NCBI GenBank assembly: GCA_003694775.1
Contig: RFJV01000124.1
Coordinates: forward strand, 1 to 7,689
Length of the DNA stretch: 7,689 nucleotides
From: Chloroflexota bacterium
GTDB lineage: Bacteria > Chloroflexota > Anaerolineae > 4572-78 > J111
Direction: 5' to 3'
Below are positions 1 through 4,531 of the stretch, piece after piece (within the stretch, counting starts at the first letter, position 1; the number at the start of each line of letters is the position of its first letter). The translations under genes and the position numbers were made by a program. Under the pieces are notes generated by a model. That model worked only from the letters and a program-made list of their open reading frames with translations. It did not search any database and was not told the DNA's origin.

Positions 1-1
1 G

Positions 2-223
2 GGCCGGCCCGACCGGCTGGCCGGCTTTCGCCGGTCGACCATCCGGCTGGGGGGCAACGAGTACCCCATCATCCACCCCGCCGCCGACGGGATGGTCGAC
101 GGGGTGGTGCTGGAAGTGACCCCCGCGGAACTGCGCCGCATCGATGCCTACGAAACCAGTGCCTACCGCCGGACCCGCGTCCGGCTGGTCAGCGGTATGG
201 AAGCGTGGGTGTACCGGGCTTAA
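2..223 (+). CDS. AIG2/gamma-glutamylcyclotransferase-like protein, C-terminal part (5' end outside window)
   Basis: The frame is open from the left edge to a TAA at 221-223 and gives 73 visible residues; the start lies outside the window. The translation has the order typical of the C-terminal half of AIG2-like (GGACT/YtfP) cyclotransferases. It shows LAGFRR (visible residues 6-11), YPIIHPA (21-27), GMVDGVVLEVTPAEL (30-44), the DAYE...YRR segment (48-57) and a closing AWVYRA. Enzymes of this family release 5-oxoproline from gamma-glutamyl amines or dipeptides in the cytosol. The Glu of DAYE sits where the family has its conserved acidic residue, but the N-terminal substrate loop (Y-G-S-L-type motif) is not visible, so activity cannot be judged. 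The next gene on the same strand has its own promoter, so the two are probably separate units. The family call is fairly secure; the substrate is unknown. Confidence 0.8.
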   Translation, partial: GRPDRLAGFRRSTIRLGGNEYPIIHPAADGMVDGVVLEVTPAELRRIDAYETSAYRRTRVRLVSGMEAWVYRA

Positions 224-224
224 G

Positions 225-252
225 TTGCGGTGTGCCCCCCGGCTGGTATAAT
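225..252 (+). promoter_or_regulatory. Promoter for the P-loop gene
   Basis: A consensus TATAAT lies at 247-252, directly preceded by GG. A weaker -35, TTGCGG, is at 225-230 with a 16-bp spacer, starting one base after the upstream stop codon. Transcription would start near 259 and give a leader of about 70 nt before the ATG at 332. The -10 box is clear; the -35 is only a partial match. Confidence 0.6.
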
Positions 253-270
253 GTGGCTGGCGCGGGGTAT

Positions 271-291
271 AGGATGATGGGGCTTCATCCT
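271..291 (+). other. Short inverted repeat in the leader of the P-loop gene
   Basis: AGGATGA (271-277) and TCATCCT (285-291) are perfect inverted repeats around a 7-nt loop. The right arm is part of the heptamer repeats that follow. In the leader RNA this could form a small hairpin, but the stem is short and no U-run follows it, so a terminator is unlikely. Confidence 0.4.
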
Positions 292-317
292 TCACCCTTC
301 CGCCTTCATCCTTTACG
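283..317 (+). repeat. Five tandem 7-bp repeats, consensus CTTCAYC
   Basis: The leader reads as five consecutive heptamers: CTTCATC, CTTCACC, CTTCCGC, CTTCATC, CTTTACG. The first and fourth are identical; the others differ by one to three bases. The array lies between the promoter at 247-252 and the Shine-Dalgarno at 322-326, so it would be transcribed. Such short tandem repeats can gain or lose units by slippage, which would change leader length. Confidence 0.7.
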
Positions 318-331
318 ATACAGGAGCTTCA

Positions 332-1069
332 ATGATGACTTCTGACACCTTTGACATTCTTCTTCTTATTGCTCGCCCTGCCGCCGGCAAAAGCGAGATT
401 ATCGACTATCTCAAGCGTACCGACGTACCCACCCGGCGGCAGAGGTTTCACATTGGCGAGTTCGAGGAGATTGACGACTTTCCGATGCTGTGGGCCTGGT
501 TTGAGGAGGACGCCATCCTCTCAGAATTGGGGCATCCCCGCCTGCACACCGATGAAGACGGCTATTTTAAAGCCGTGTATTTGTGGGACGTACTGATTCG
601 GCGGATTTGCCTGGAATACGCCAAACGCCGGCGCGATAATCCAGACTACCACCAGCAGATGACCACCATCATCGAGTTTGCCAGAGGCAAGGAACACGGC
701 GGGTTTGCCCGCGCCTTCCAGCATCTCAGCCGGGAGGTGGTTCAGCGGGCGGCCATTCTGTATATCAACGTGTCGTACGAGGAATCGGTGCGGAAAAATC
801 GGCGGCGCTTTAACCCTAACCGCCCGGACAGCATTCTGGAGCACGCCCTGCCGGATGAGAAAATGGAGCGGCTCTACAAAGAGATAGATTGGGAAGAAGT
901 CAGCGCCGCGGACCCGGAGTTTATCAATATTCAGGGGCACCGCGTGCCGTACGTGGTCTTTGAAAACGAAGACGATGTGACCACCGGGCGCGGGGAGGCT
1001 CTGGGCAACCGGCTGGAAGAAGCGCTGGGCCGGCTGTGGGCACTGTACCGCCGCGGCAGGTCGGCCTGA
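332..1069 (+). CDS. Uncharacterised P-loop NTPase, kinase-like
   Basis: This 245-residue soluble protein opens with a hydrophobic strand and a Walker A-type loop, ARPAAGKS (residues 14-21), in which the usual first Gly is Ala. A second strand, TTIIEFARG (111-119), carries a Glu where small-molecule kinases often have an acidic residue. A third strand, AILYINVS (141-148), is followed by an Arg/Lys-rich helix, EESVRKNRRRF (150-160), resembling the LID region of nucleoside- or NMP-kinase-like folds. The C-terminal part is acidic and ends in a helix. This points to an ATP-binding phosphotransferase or ATPase of unknown substrate; I do not recognise a named family. AGGAG at 322-326 lies 5 nt before the first ATG (332) and 8 nt before a second in-frame ATG (335), so either could start translation. 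The gene appears monocistronic and converges with the Uma2 gene. Confidence 0.75.
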   Translation: MMTSDTFDILLLIARPAAGKSEIIDYLKRTDVPTRRQRFHIGEFEEIDDFPMLWAWFEEDAILSELGHPRLHTDEDGYFKAVYLWDVLIRRICLEYAKRRRDNPDYHQQMTTIIEFARGKEHGGFARAFQHLSREVVQRAAILYINVSYEESVRKNRRRFNPNRPDSILEHALPDEKMERLYKEIDWEEVSAADPEFINIQGHRVPYVVFENEDDVTTGRGEALGNRLEEALGRLWALYRRGRSA

Positions 1070-1110
1070 AAGTCTATCCGAAAAGCTACCCGGCGGTGCA
1101 GAAACATTGT

Positions 1111-1130
1111 CTCACTGCCTTTCCGGTGAG
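1111..1130. terminator. Weak hairpin between convergent genes
   Basis: CTCACTG (1111-1117) pairs with CGGTGAG (1124-1130) in a 7-bp stem (one T-G pair) with a 6-nt loop, inside the 68-bp gap between the convergent P-loop and Uma2 genes. There is no T-run on either side, so it is a poor intrinsic terminator. It could still block read-through or protect 3' ends. Confidence 0.25.
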
Positions 1131-1137
1131 GCCAGTA

Positions 1138-1761
1138 TCAGAGCAACCCCAGTTGGCGCGCCACATCCAAAATTTTGGGGAGCGGTTCTTGCCACAGCCA
1201 CATCACGTTCAGCCAAAAACCGGGCAGAATTTGCGACTCATATCGTCCGTCTGGGGTGGGCTGTAGCCGGTAGCGTCCATCATCTGCCAGTTGGTAAAAT
1301 TCCGCTTGCTCGCGGTCAGGGTCAATCAGCCAATATTCACGGACACCGGCGGCTTCATATTCCACAAATTTTTCGCCGCGGTCGCGCCCGACACTCTCCG
1401 GTGATATGATTTCTATCACCAAATCGGCGGGTTCTGCCAAATATGTTGGTTTCAAAATGTTCATTCGTTCTTGAGAAATAAACATAATATCCGGTTCCCG
1501 GCCATGAGCATCTTTGCCGGGAATGCGCATCGTCAGCGGTGCAGAACGTACCACCCCTAATCCGTGTGTTTCGGCGAATAACCGCATTATTGACGAAAGC
1601 CATCCGACTAAATCCTGATGTTTGTCAGTCGCAGGTGTCATAATTTGCACGTCTCCGTTGACCAATTCGGCATGAACATCCATATATGTTTGTAGAAACT
1701 CTTCAAACGTGAGTTTTTCGGTGGCCTGAATCGGCGTGAATTGTGCTTTGATTGCTGTCAT
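1138..1761 (-). CDS. Uma2 family endonuclease-like protein (DUF820)
   Basis: The product is 207 residues from the preferred start. It matches the Uma2/DUF820 family, a PD-(D/E)XK-type nuclease fold common in many copies in cyanobacteria and Chloroflexota; the biological role of the family is largely unknown. Visible motifs are ELVNGDVQIMTPA (32-44) near the N terminus, REPDIMF (88-94) supplying the PD pair, ADLVIEIISPES (112-123), then RDRGEKFVEYEAAGVREYWLIDP (126-148). Glu117, Lys131 and Asp148 are in the conserved core. The open frame extends to an ATG at 1779, but GGAGGT (ACCTCC on the plus strand, 1767-1772) lies inside that extension and 5 nt upstream of the ATG at 1761, so 1761 is the better start. 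A -10 box at 1791-1796 gives the gene its own promoter. No partner toxin, antitoxin or methylase is adjacent. Confidence 0.88.
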   Translation of the reverse strand: MTAIKAQFTPIQATEKLTFEEFLQTYMDVHAELVNGDVQIMTPATDKHQDLVGWLSSIMRLFAETHGLGVVRSAPLTMRIPGKDAHGREPDIMFISQERMNILKPTYLAEPADLVIEIISPESVGRDRGEKFVEYEAAGVREYWLIDPDREQAEFYQLADDGRYRLQPTPDGRYESQILPGFWLNVMWLWQEPLPKILDVARQLGLL

Positions 1762-1766
1762 CCCGT

Positions 1767-1772
1767 ACCTCC
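1767..1772 (-). promoter_or_regulatory. Shine-Dalgarno that sets the Uma2 start
   Basis: GGAGGT on the minus strand lies 5 nt before the ATG at 1761-1759. It falls inside the open frame that begins at 1779, which favours the downstream start. Confidence 0.75.
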
Positions 1773-1790
1773 GCCCCATTCAATGCTGAT

Positions 1791-1818
1791 ATTATACCAT
1801 CTGCCCAGCCGATTACAA
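1791..1818 (-). promoter_or_regulatory. Promoter for the Uma2 gene
   Basis: On the minus strand, TATAAT (1796 to 1791) is preceded by GG, with TTGTAA (1818 to 1813) as the -35 and a 16-bp spacer. Transcription would start around 1784, giving a short leader of about 20 nt that includes the Shine-Dalgarno at 1767-1772. Confidence 0.65.
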
Positions 1819-1881
1819 CAGGTCGGCGATGACGGCCACTGACCCGATTTTGCTGGTGGTCTGAACAGTAATCACCGGACC

Positions 1882-2370
1882 CTATATCAGGCTGTAGTGC
1901 CAGCCCACCGGTCGCCCGTCCCGGTAGGGCATAACGCCGTGAAACTGGCGCGGGTCGTCGCTGAACACAAGGGGCAGAAAGTAGCGGTCACCCTCCCAGA
2001 GGGGCAGGTCGAGGAGGCGCGATACTTCTACCCAGGAGAGGGAGCCTTCTGCATTTTCGGTGAACGGCGTGCCGCGGAAGCGGTCGATGCGGAAAATAAA
2101 ACCAAACCAGTCCTCGCCGTTTTTGCCAAAACCGGGCCAGCTAATGGTCCCCCGGAGGGTTACTGCTTCGCATTCGATGCCGGCTTCCTCCCGGATTTCT
2201 CGCCGCAGACCGGACACCACATCCTCGTCGGGGGTGAGCTTGCCGCCCAGGCCGTTGTACTTGCCCAGGTGGTGGTCGTCGGCGCGGGTGTTGCGGTGAA
2301 TCATCAGCACCTGTTGGCGGTCGGGTGACATTACATAGCCAAGCGTTGCCAGAATGGGAGTGTAAGGCAT
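1882..2370 (-). CDS. MTH1-like NUDIX hydrolase (probable oxidised-nucleotide diphosphatase)
   Basis: From the preferred start this is a 162-residue protein with a perfect NUDIX box at residues 43-65: G43, E49, R57-E58-I59, E61-E62, G64-I65. These residues bind Mg2+ and cleave a nucleoside triphosphate to NMP and pyrophosphate. Length and flanking motifs resemble MutT/MTH1 enzymes that remove oxidised purine nucleotides. YNGLGGK (38-44) corresponds to MTH1 WNGFGGK and keeps the base-contacting Asn (N39). W125-E-G-D128 followed by RYFLPLV corresponds to MTH1 WPDD...WFPLL, and QFHG (142-145) follows in both. One of the two MTH1 base-recognition Asp residues is replaced by Gly127, so specificity may differ. 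The open frame begins at 2379, but GGAGG (2384-2380) abuts that ATG and lies 9 nt before the ATG at 2370, which is preferred. It has its own promoter and stops at a TAG. Confidence 0.9.
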   Translation of the reverse strand: MPYTPILATLGYVMSPDRQQVLMIHRNTRADDHHLGKYNGLGGKLTPDEDVVSGLRREIREEAGIECEAVTLRGTISWPGFGKNGEDWFGFIFRIDRFRGTPFTENAEGSLSWVEVSRLLDLPLWEGDRYFLPLVFSDDPRQFHGVMPYRDGRPVGWHYSLI

Positions 2371-2379
2371 GGCAGACAT

Positions 2380-2384
2380 CCTCC
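2380..2384 (-). promoter_or_regulatory. Shine-Dalgarno that sets the NUDIX start
   Basis: GGAGG on the minus strand (CCTCC on the plus strand) touches the ATG at 2379 with no spacer and lies 9 nt before the ATG at 2370. Only the latter leaves room for ribosome binding. Confidence 0.65.
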
Positions 2385-2400
2385 AGACAGTGTCGCCGGT

Positions 2401-2429
2401 AGTATACGCGCTCCGGCAGGATTGGAAAA
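2401..2429 (-). promoter_or_regulatory. Putative promoter for the NUDIX gene
   Basis: TATACT on the minus strand (AGTATA at 2401-2406) is a good -10 box. The -35 region, around 2422-2429, is T-rich but matches only about half the consensus. Transcription would start near 2394, leaving a leader of roughly 24 nt. Confidence 0.45.
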
Positions 2430-2487
2430 ATCGGGCCGGGACCCGGTTTGTTGGCCGACACGCTACCCCGAGATAATGTGAGATAGC

Positions 2488-2518
2488 TTACACCACAGTA
2501 CGAAAAAGCGGGTATAAT
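2488..2518 (+). promoter_or_regulatory. Promoter for the DUF427 gene
   Basis: TATAAT at 2513-2518 is preceded by GG. A weak -35-like TTACAC is at 2488-2493 with a long 19-bp spacer. The -10 box is convincing and the -35 is not. The predicted start near 2525 leaves a long leader of about 128 nt containing tandem repeats and two possible hairpins. Confidence 0.55.
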
Positions 2519-2519
2519 A

Positions 2520-2551
2520 GAGTTGGTGAGTTTGGGAGTTGGAGAGTTGAT
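2520..2551 (+). repeat. Four tandem 8-bp repeats, consensus GAGTTGGN
   Basis: Starting two bases after the -10 box, the sequence reads GAGTTGGT, GAGTTTGG, GAGTTGGA, GAGTTGAT, followed by GGAG. All four units begin with GAGTT. The array overlaps the predicted transcription start, so a change in unit number would alter the initiation region or the 5' end of the leader. Confidence 0.7.
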
Positions 2552-2581
2552 GGAGCGGGCATTTACTGCTGGAAAATATTA

Positions 2582-2622
2582 GCCTGGGCGATGATACAGG
2601 CGCACCGGACACACTCAGGTGC
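2582..2622 (+). other. Two adjacent short hairpins in the DUF427 leader
   Basis: GCCTG (2582-2586) pairs with CAGGC (2597-2601) around a 10-nt loop. Immediately after it, GCACC (2602-2606) pairs with GGTGC (2618-2622) around an 11-nt loop. The two 5-bp stems abut and could stack, 15 nt upstream of the Shine-Dalgarno at 2638-2644. I do not recognise a known riboswitch class; the stems are short and could be chance. Confidence 0.3.
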
Positions 2623-2637
2623 ACATTCTGGTTAAAA

Positions 2638-2644
2638 AAGGAGG
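2638..2644 (+). promoter_or_regulatory. Strong Shine-Dalgarno of the DUF427 gene
   Basis: AAGGAGG ends 8 nt before the ATG at 2653. This fixes the start and predicts efficient translation. Confidence 0.8.
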
Positions 2645-2652
2645 AAACATCA

Positions 2653-2937
2653 ATGCCAAAAGCAATCTGGAACGGGGTTGTCCTGGCCGAAAGCGACCAT
2701 ACCGAAATTGTAGAGGGGAATCATTATTTTCCGCCGGAGTCTATCCACCAGGAATATTTTCTGCCCAGCGACACGCAGACTGTGTGCCCCTGGAAGGGTG
2801 TGGCCCATTACTACACCCTGGAGGTGAACGGTAAGGTCAACCGCGATGCGGCCTGGTATTATCCGTCGCCCAAGCCGGCGGCGAAGAATATTACCGGTTA
2901 TGTGGCCTTCTGGCGCGGGGTAGAGGTGGTCGATTAG
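2653..2937 (+). CDS. DUF427 domain-containing protein
   Basis: A complete 94-residue single-domain protein that matches the DUF427 family along its whole length. Diagnostic segments are KAIWNGVVLAES (3-14), VEGNHYFPPES (20-30), SDTQTVCPWKG (39-49) with Cys45, AAWYYPSPKPAAK (66-78) and the closing GYVAFWRGVEV (82-92). The family is a small beta-rich fold widely distributed in bacteria and fungi; no reaction is established that I can cite, so no function is assigned. There is no signal peptide or membrane segment, so it is probably cytosolic. A strong Shine-Dalgarno and a consensus -10 box suggest good expression. It is followed after 53 bp by a membrane-protein gene on the same strand, which may also be reached by read-through. 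Confidence 0.92.
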   Translation: MPKAIWNGVVLAESDHTEIVEGNHYFPPESIHQEYFLPSDTQTVCPWKGVAHYYTLEVNGKVNRDAAWYYPSPKPAAKNITGYVAFWRGVEVVD

Positions 2938-2948
2938 GCAAAGTGTGA

Positions 2949-2954
2949 TATACT
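2949..2954 (+). promoter_or_regulatory. Possible -10 box for the CcmC-like gene
   Basis: TATACT at 2949-2954 lies 11 nt after the DUF427 stop codon. No good -35 is visible, although TGGTCG at 2927-2932 has a 16-bp spacing. Transcription would start near 2961. The last two bases of the box are inside the inverted repeat that follows. Confidence 0.4.
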
Positions 2955-2988
2955 GTTCCCGTAAAATCTTTATCACTGCGGGGAACAG
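2953..2988 (+). promoter_or_regulatory. 8-bp inverted repeat joining the -10 box and the ribosome site
   Basis: CTGTTCCC (2953-2960) and GGGAACAG (2981-2988) are perfect inverted repeats separated by 20 nt. The left arm overlaps the -10 box at 2949-2954. The right arm contains the only candidate Shine-Dalgarno (GGGG at 2980-2983) of the gene starting at 2991. It could be a repressor operator. It could also be an RNA hairpin that hides the ribosome site in transcripts reading through from DUF427. Confidence 0.5.
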
Positions 2989-2990
2989 AA

Positions 2991-3611
2991 ATGGTTCAAA
3001 TCATCGATAAACAGTTTTACCGTCTGGTAGGCGGTTTGCTGGTTCTGCTGGTCCTTCTGCTGTGGCTGGCGCCGGCAGAAAAAACCCTCGGACAGGTGGT
3101 CAAGCTGATTTACCTGCACGGGGCCATGGTGCGCACTGCGGTGCTGTTGTTTGCCGTGGGACTGCCGGTCAATGTGGTGGGCCTGCTGACCCGCCGGACC
3201 GGCTGGCAAAGGTGGGGGCAGGCGCTGGTCTGGGCCGCGGTGCTGGTCTGGCTGGTGCATACGCTCCTGAGTATGCTTTCCACCTATGCCGCCTGGGGGG
3301 TGTGGATTGCCTGGTACGAGCCGCGGGTGCGGTTCACGTTCATCACCGCCGGGGTGGGGCTGGTGGTGATTGCCGCGGCCTGGCTGGTAGGCGAGCCGCG
3401 CTTCACCGCCCTGGCCTTTGCGGTGCTGTCGCTGATTGTGCTGGGGATGTTGCCCCAACTGGGGCTGGTCCAGCATCCCTTCAACCCCATCGGAACGTCG
3501 ACCTCGGCGGCTATCCGGGGATTTTATGGGGGCATTCTGCTGGTCAGCGCGGCCCTGGGGGGATTGCTGGCCCGGTGGCTGTACCACCGTACACCGGCCA
3601 GAATGGAATGA
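2991..3611 (+). CDS. Six-helix membrane protein, divergent CcmC/heme-handling-protein-like
   Basis: A 206-residue, very hydrophobic protein with six likely membrane helices (about 11-27, 47-66, 79-97, 114-132, 138-156, 178-196), as in CcmC of cytochrome c maturation. CcmC handles heme at the outer face of the membrane with the CcmABD/CcmE system. By eye, four stretches align with CcmC. LAPAEKTLGQVVKLIYLHG (26-44) matches the APADYQQG...IMYVHVP region. AWGVWIAWYEPR (101-112) matches the WGTWWVWDAR core. His43 and His162 fall where CcmC has its two heme-ligand histidines. The helix count is the same. However, the tryptophan-rich signature is degraded, so it could be a distant paralogue with another role. 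No other ccm gene is in the window. The start at 2991 has a weak Shine-Dalgarno (GGGG at 2980-2983), and the stop codon overlaps the terminator stem. Membrane location is secure; the CcmC relationship is inference. Confidence 0.6.
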   Translation: MVQIIDKQFYRLVGGLLVLLVLLLWLAPAEKTLGQVVKLIYLHGAMVRTAVLLFAVGLPVNVVGLLTRRTGWQRWGQALVWAAVLVWLVHTLLSMLSTYAAWGVWIAWYEPRVRFTFITAGVGLVVIAAAWLVGEPRFTALAFAVLSLIVLGMLPQLGLVQHPFNPIGTSTSAAIRGFYGGILLVSAALGGLLARWLYHRTPARME

Positions 3612-3649
3612 AAAACCGCCGGTCTGCAATCTGCGGACCGGCGGTTTTT
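3611..3649. terminator. Strong bidirectional intrinsic terminator
   Basis: A near-perfect stem pairs 3611-3627 with 3633-3649: 17 bp including one T-G pair, with a 5-nt loop AATCT. The GC-rich core (ACCGCCGGTC/GACCGGCGGT) is flanked by A5 on the left and T5 on the right. It therefore ends transcription from the CcmC-like gene rightward and from the sirtuin gene leftward. The first base of the stem is the last base of the TGA stop at 3609-3611. The sirtuin stop codon is 10 bp to the right. Confidence 0.93.
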
Positions 3650-3659
3650 GTGCCAGGCC

Positions 3660-4433
3660 TTAAGAGGCCGGCGCTTTGTCCAGCACCATGTCTGCCAACT
3701 GCGGCAATACCGAAGCCACATCGTCCCGGATGACCACATCGGCCCGGTGGTCCAGGTAGGTGGGGTGGTAGTTGATGATGATGAGCTTCGCGCCGTTATC
3801 CAGGGCCAGCAGGGGCAGGTCCGCGGCGGGTGCCACTTCCAGCGATGAGCCAACTACCAGCATCAGGTCCGCGGCCTGAACCGCGGTCTGGGCGGCGACG
3901 AACTCCCGTACCGGCAACTGCTCGCCAAAGAGGATGACGTTGGGCTTCAGCACCCCGCCGCAGTGATGCCGCGGGGTCTGCCCGTCGCGGAGGAATTTAT
4001 CGAACACCGCGGTCGATTCCTGGACATCGTAGCACTGGATGCAGGTTACTTCTCTGAGATTGCCGTGCAGTTCAACTACCTTGTGGGAGCCGGCTTTGGT
4101 GTGCAGGTCGTCAATATTCTGGGTGATGATGGCCTGCAGTTTGCCTTCCTGCTCCAGCGCGGCCAGGGCGTAATGGGCCGGGTTGGGCCGGGCGTTGAGC
4201 AGTTTATGGGCCAGCGGGTGTATCCAGCGGTAAAACTGCTCCGGATGCTTGCGGAAAGCGAAGATAGAGGCAACGGCCAGCGGGTCGGTGTGCTCCCACA
4301 GACCGGAATCCGGACTGCGAAAGTCCGGGATGCCGGACGGCGTACTGATACCCGCACCGGTCATGGCAACAATATTCCGGGCCTGTTTGATGAGCGCCGC
4401 GGCCTGTTCCAATTGATAGCGTAAGTCGGTCAT
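3660..4433 (-). CDS. NAD-dependent protein deacetylase, sirtuin (Sir2/CobB family)
   Basis: A full-length 257-residue sirtuin. Motifs appear in order: GAGIS (26-30) and GIPDFR (34-39) for NAD binding, TQNIDDLH (104-111), the catalytic His123 in ELHG, a zinc module with C131-x2-C134 and a second half at R-H-H-C158, NVILFGE (165-171), and VGSSLEV (194-200) near the C terminus. Sirtuins remove acyl groups from lysine using NAD+, giving nicotinamide and O-acyl-ADP-ribose. The Tyr and Arg that mark class III (desuccinylase) sirtuins are not seen in the FYRWIHPL segment (67-74), so acetyl-lysine is the likelier substrate. The third zinc Cys appears replaced by His. GGGGGA (4445-4440) lies 6 nt before the ATG. 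The gene follows the histidine kinase after 98 bp with no clear promoter of its own, so co-transcription is likely. It ends at the bidirectional terminator. Confidence 0.95.
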   Translation of the reverse strand: MTDLRYQLEQAAALIKQARNIVAMTGAGISTPSGIPDFRSPDSGLWEHTDPLAVASIFAFRKHPEQFYRWIHPLAHKLLNARPNPAHYALAALEQEGKLQAIITQNIDDLHTKAGSHKVVELHGNLREVTCIQCYDVQESTAVFDKFLRDGQTPRHHCGGVLKPNVILFGEQLPVREFVAAQTAVQAADLMLVVGSSLEVAPAADLPLLALDNGAKLIIINYHPTYLDHRADVVIRDDVASVLPQLADMVLDKAPAS

Positions 4434-4498
4434 AATTGTTCCCCCGTGTGAATTGACAGTTGGTTGGAATAACGGTGAGGAGCGGGAGCGGTGAATTT

Positions 4499-4514
4499 CC
4501 CCCCTGGTCCCCCC
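4499..4514 (-). other. Paired G6 tracts between the kinase and sirtuin genes
   Basis: On the minus strand the sequence is GGGGGG, ACCA, GGGGGG (C6 runs at 4499-4504 and 4509-4514 on the plus strand). A further G5 run lies at 4445-4441, in the sirtuin ribosome site. The mRNA between the two genes thus has closely spaced G-runs that could stack into a G-quadruplex-type structure, but only two long runs are adjacent. Function is unproven. Confidence 0.35.
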
Positions 4515-4531
4515 TGAATTTTGCAGTCCGG

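Noticed and set aside
1..35. GC-rich, palindrome-like sequence at the left edge (CCGGC repeats)
   Set aside because: It is coding sequence of the cyclotransferase-like gene; the repetition follows from Arg/Gly/Ala/Leu codons.
1897..2328. A 143-codon plus-strand frame opposite the NUDIX gene
   Set aside because: The minus strand carries a perfect NUDIX box with a promoter and ribosome site; the plus frame is a shadow.
1138..2370. Uma2 and NUDIX genes as a toxin-antitoxin or defence pair
   Set aside because: Each has its own promoter and belongs to a family common as single genes. No methylase, antitoxin or transposase is nearby.
2619..2834. Small plus-strand frame starting in the DUF427 leader
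   Set aside because: It begins 19 nt before the strong AAGGAGG site and overlaps DUF427 in another frame. No homology is recognisable and it has no ribosome site of its own.
2973..3629. A 218-codon minus-strand frame opposite the CcmC-like gene
   Set aside because: Gln/His/Pro/Gly-rich translation typical of an antisense shadow of a hydrophobic gene; it starts inside the terminator.
3062..3733. A 223-codon plus-strand frame overlapping the CcmC-like gene
   Set aside because: Gly/Ala/Pro-rich shadow in a +2 frame. It runs through the strong terminator at 3611-3649 and has no ribosome site.
4453..4458. Perfect TTGACA on the plus strand between the kinase and sirtuin genes
   Set aside because: No -10 box follows at 16-18 bp on the plus strand, and the downstream plus strand has no gene.
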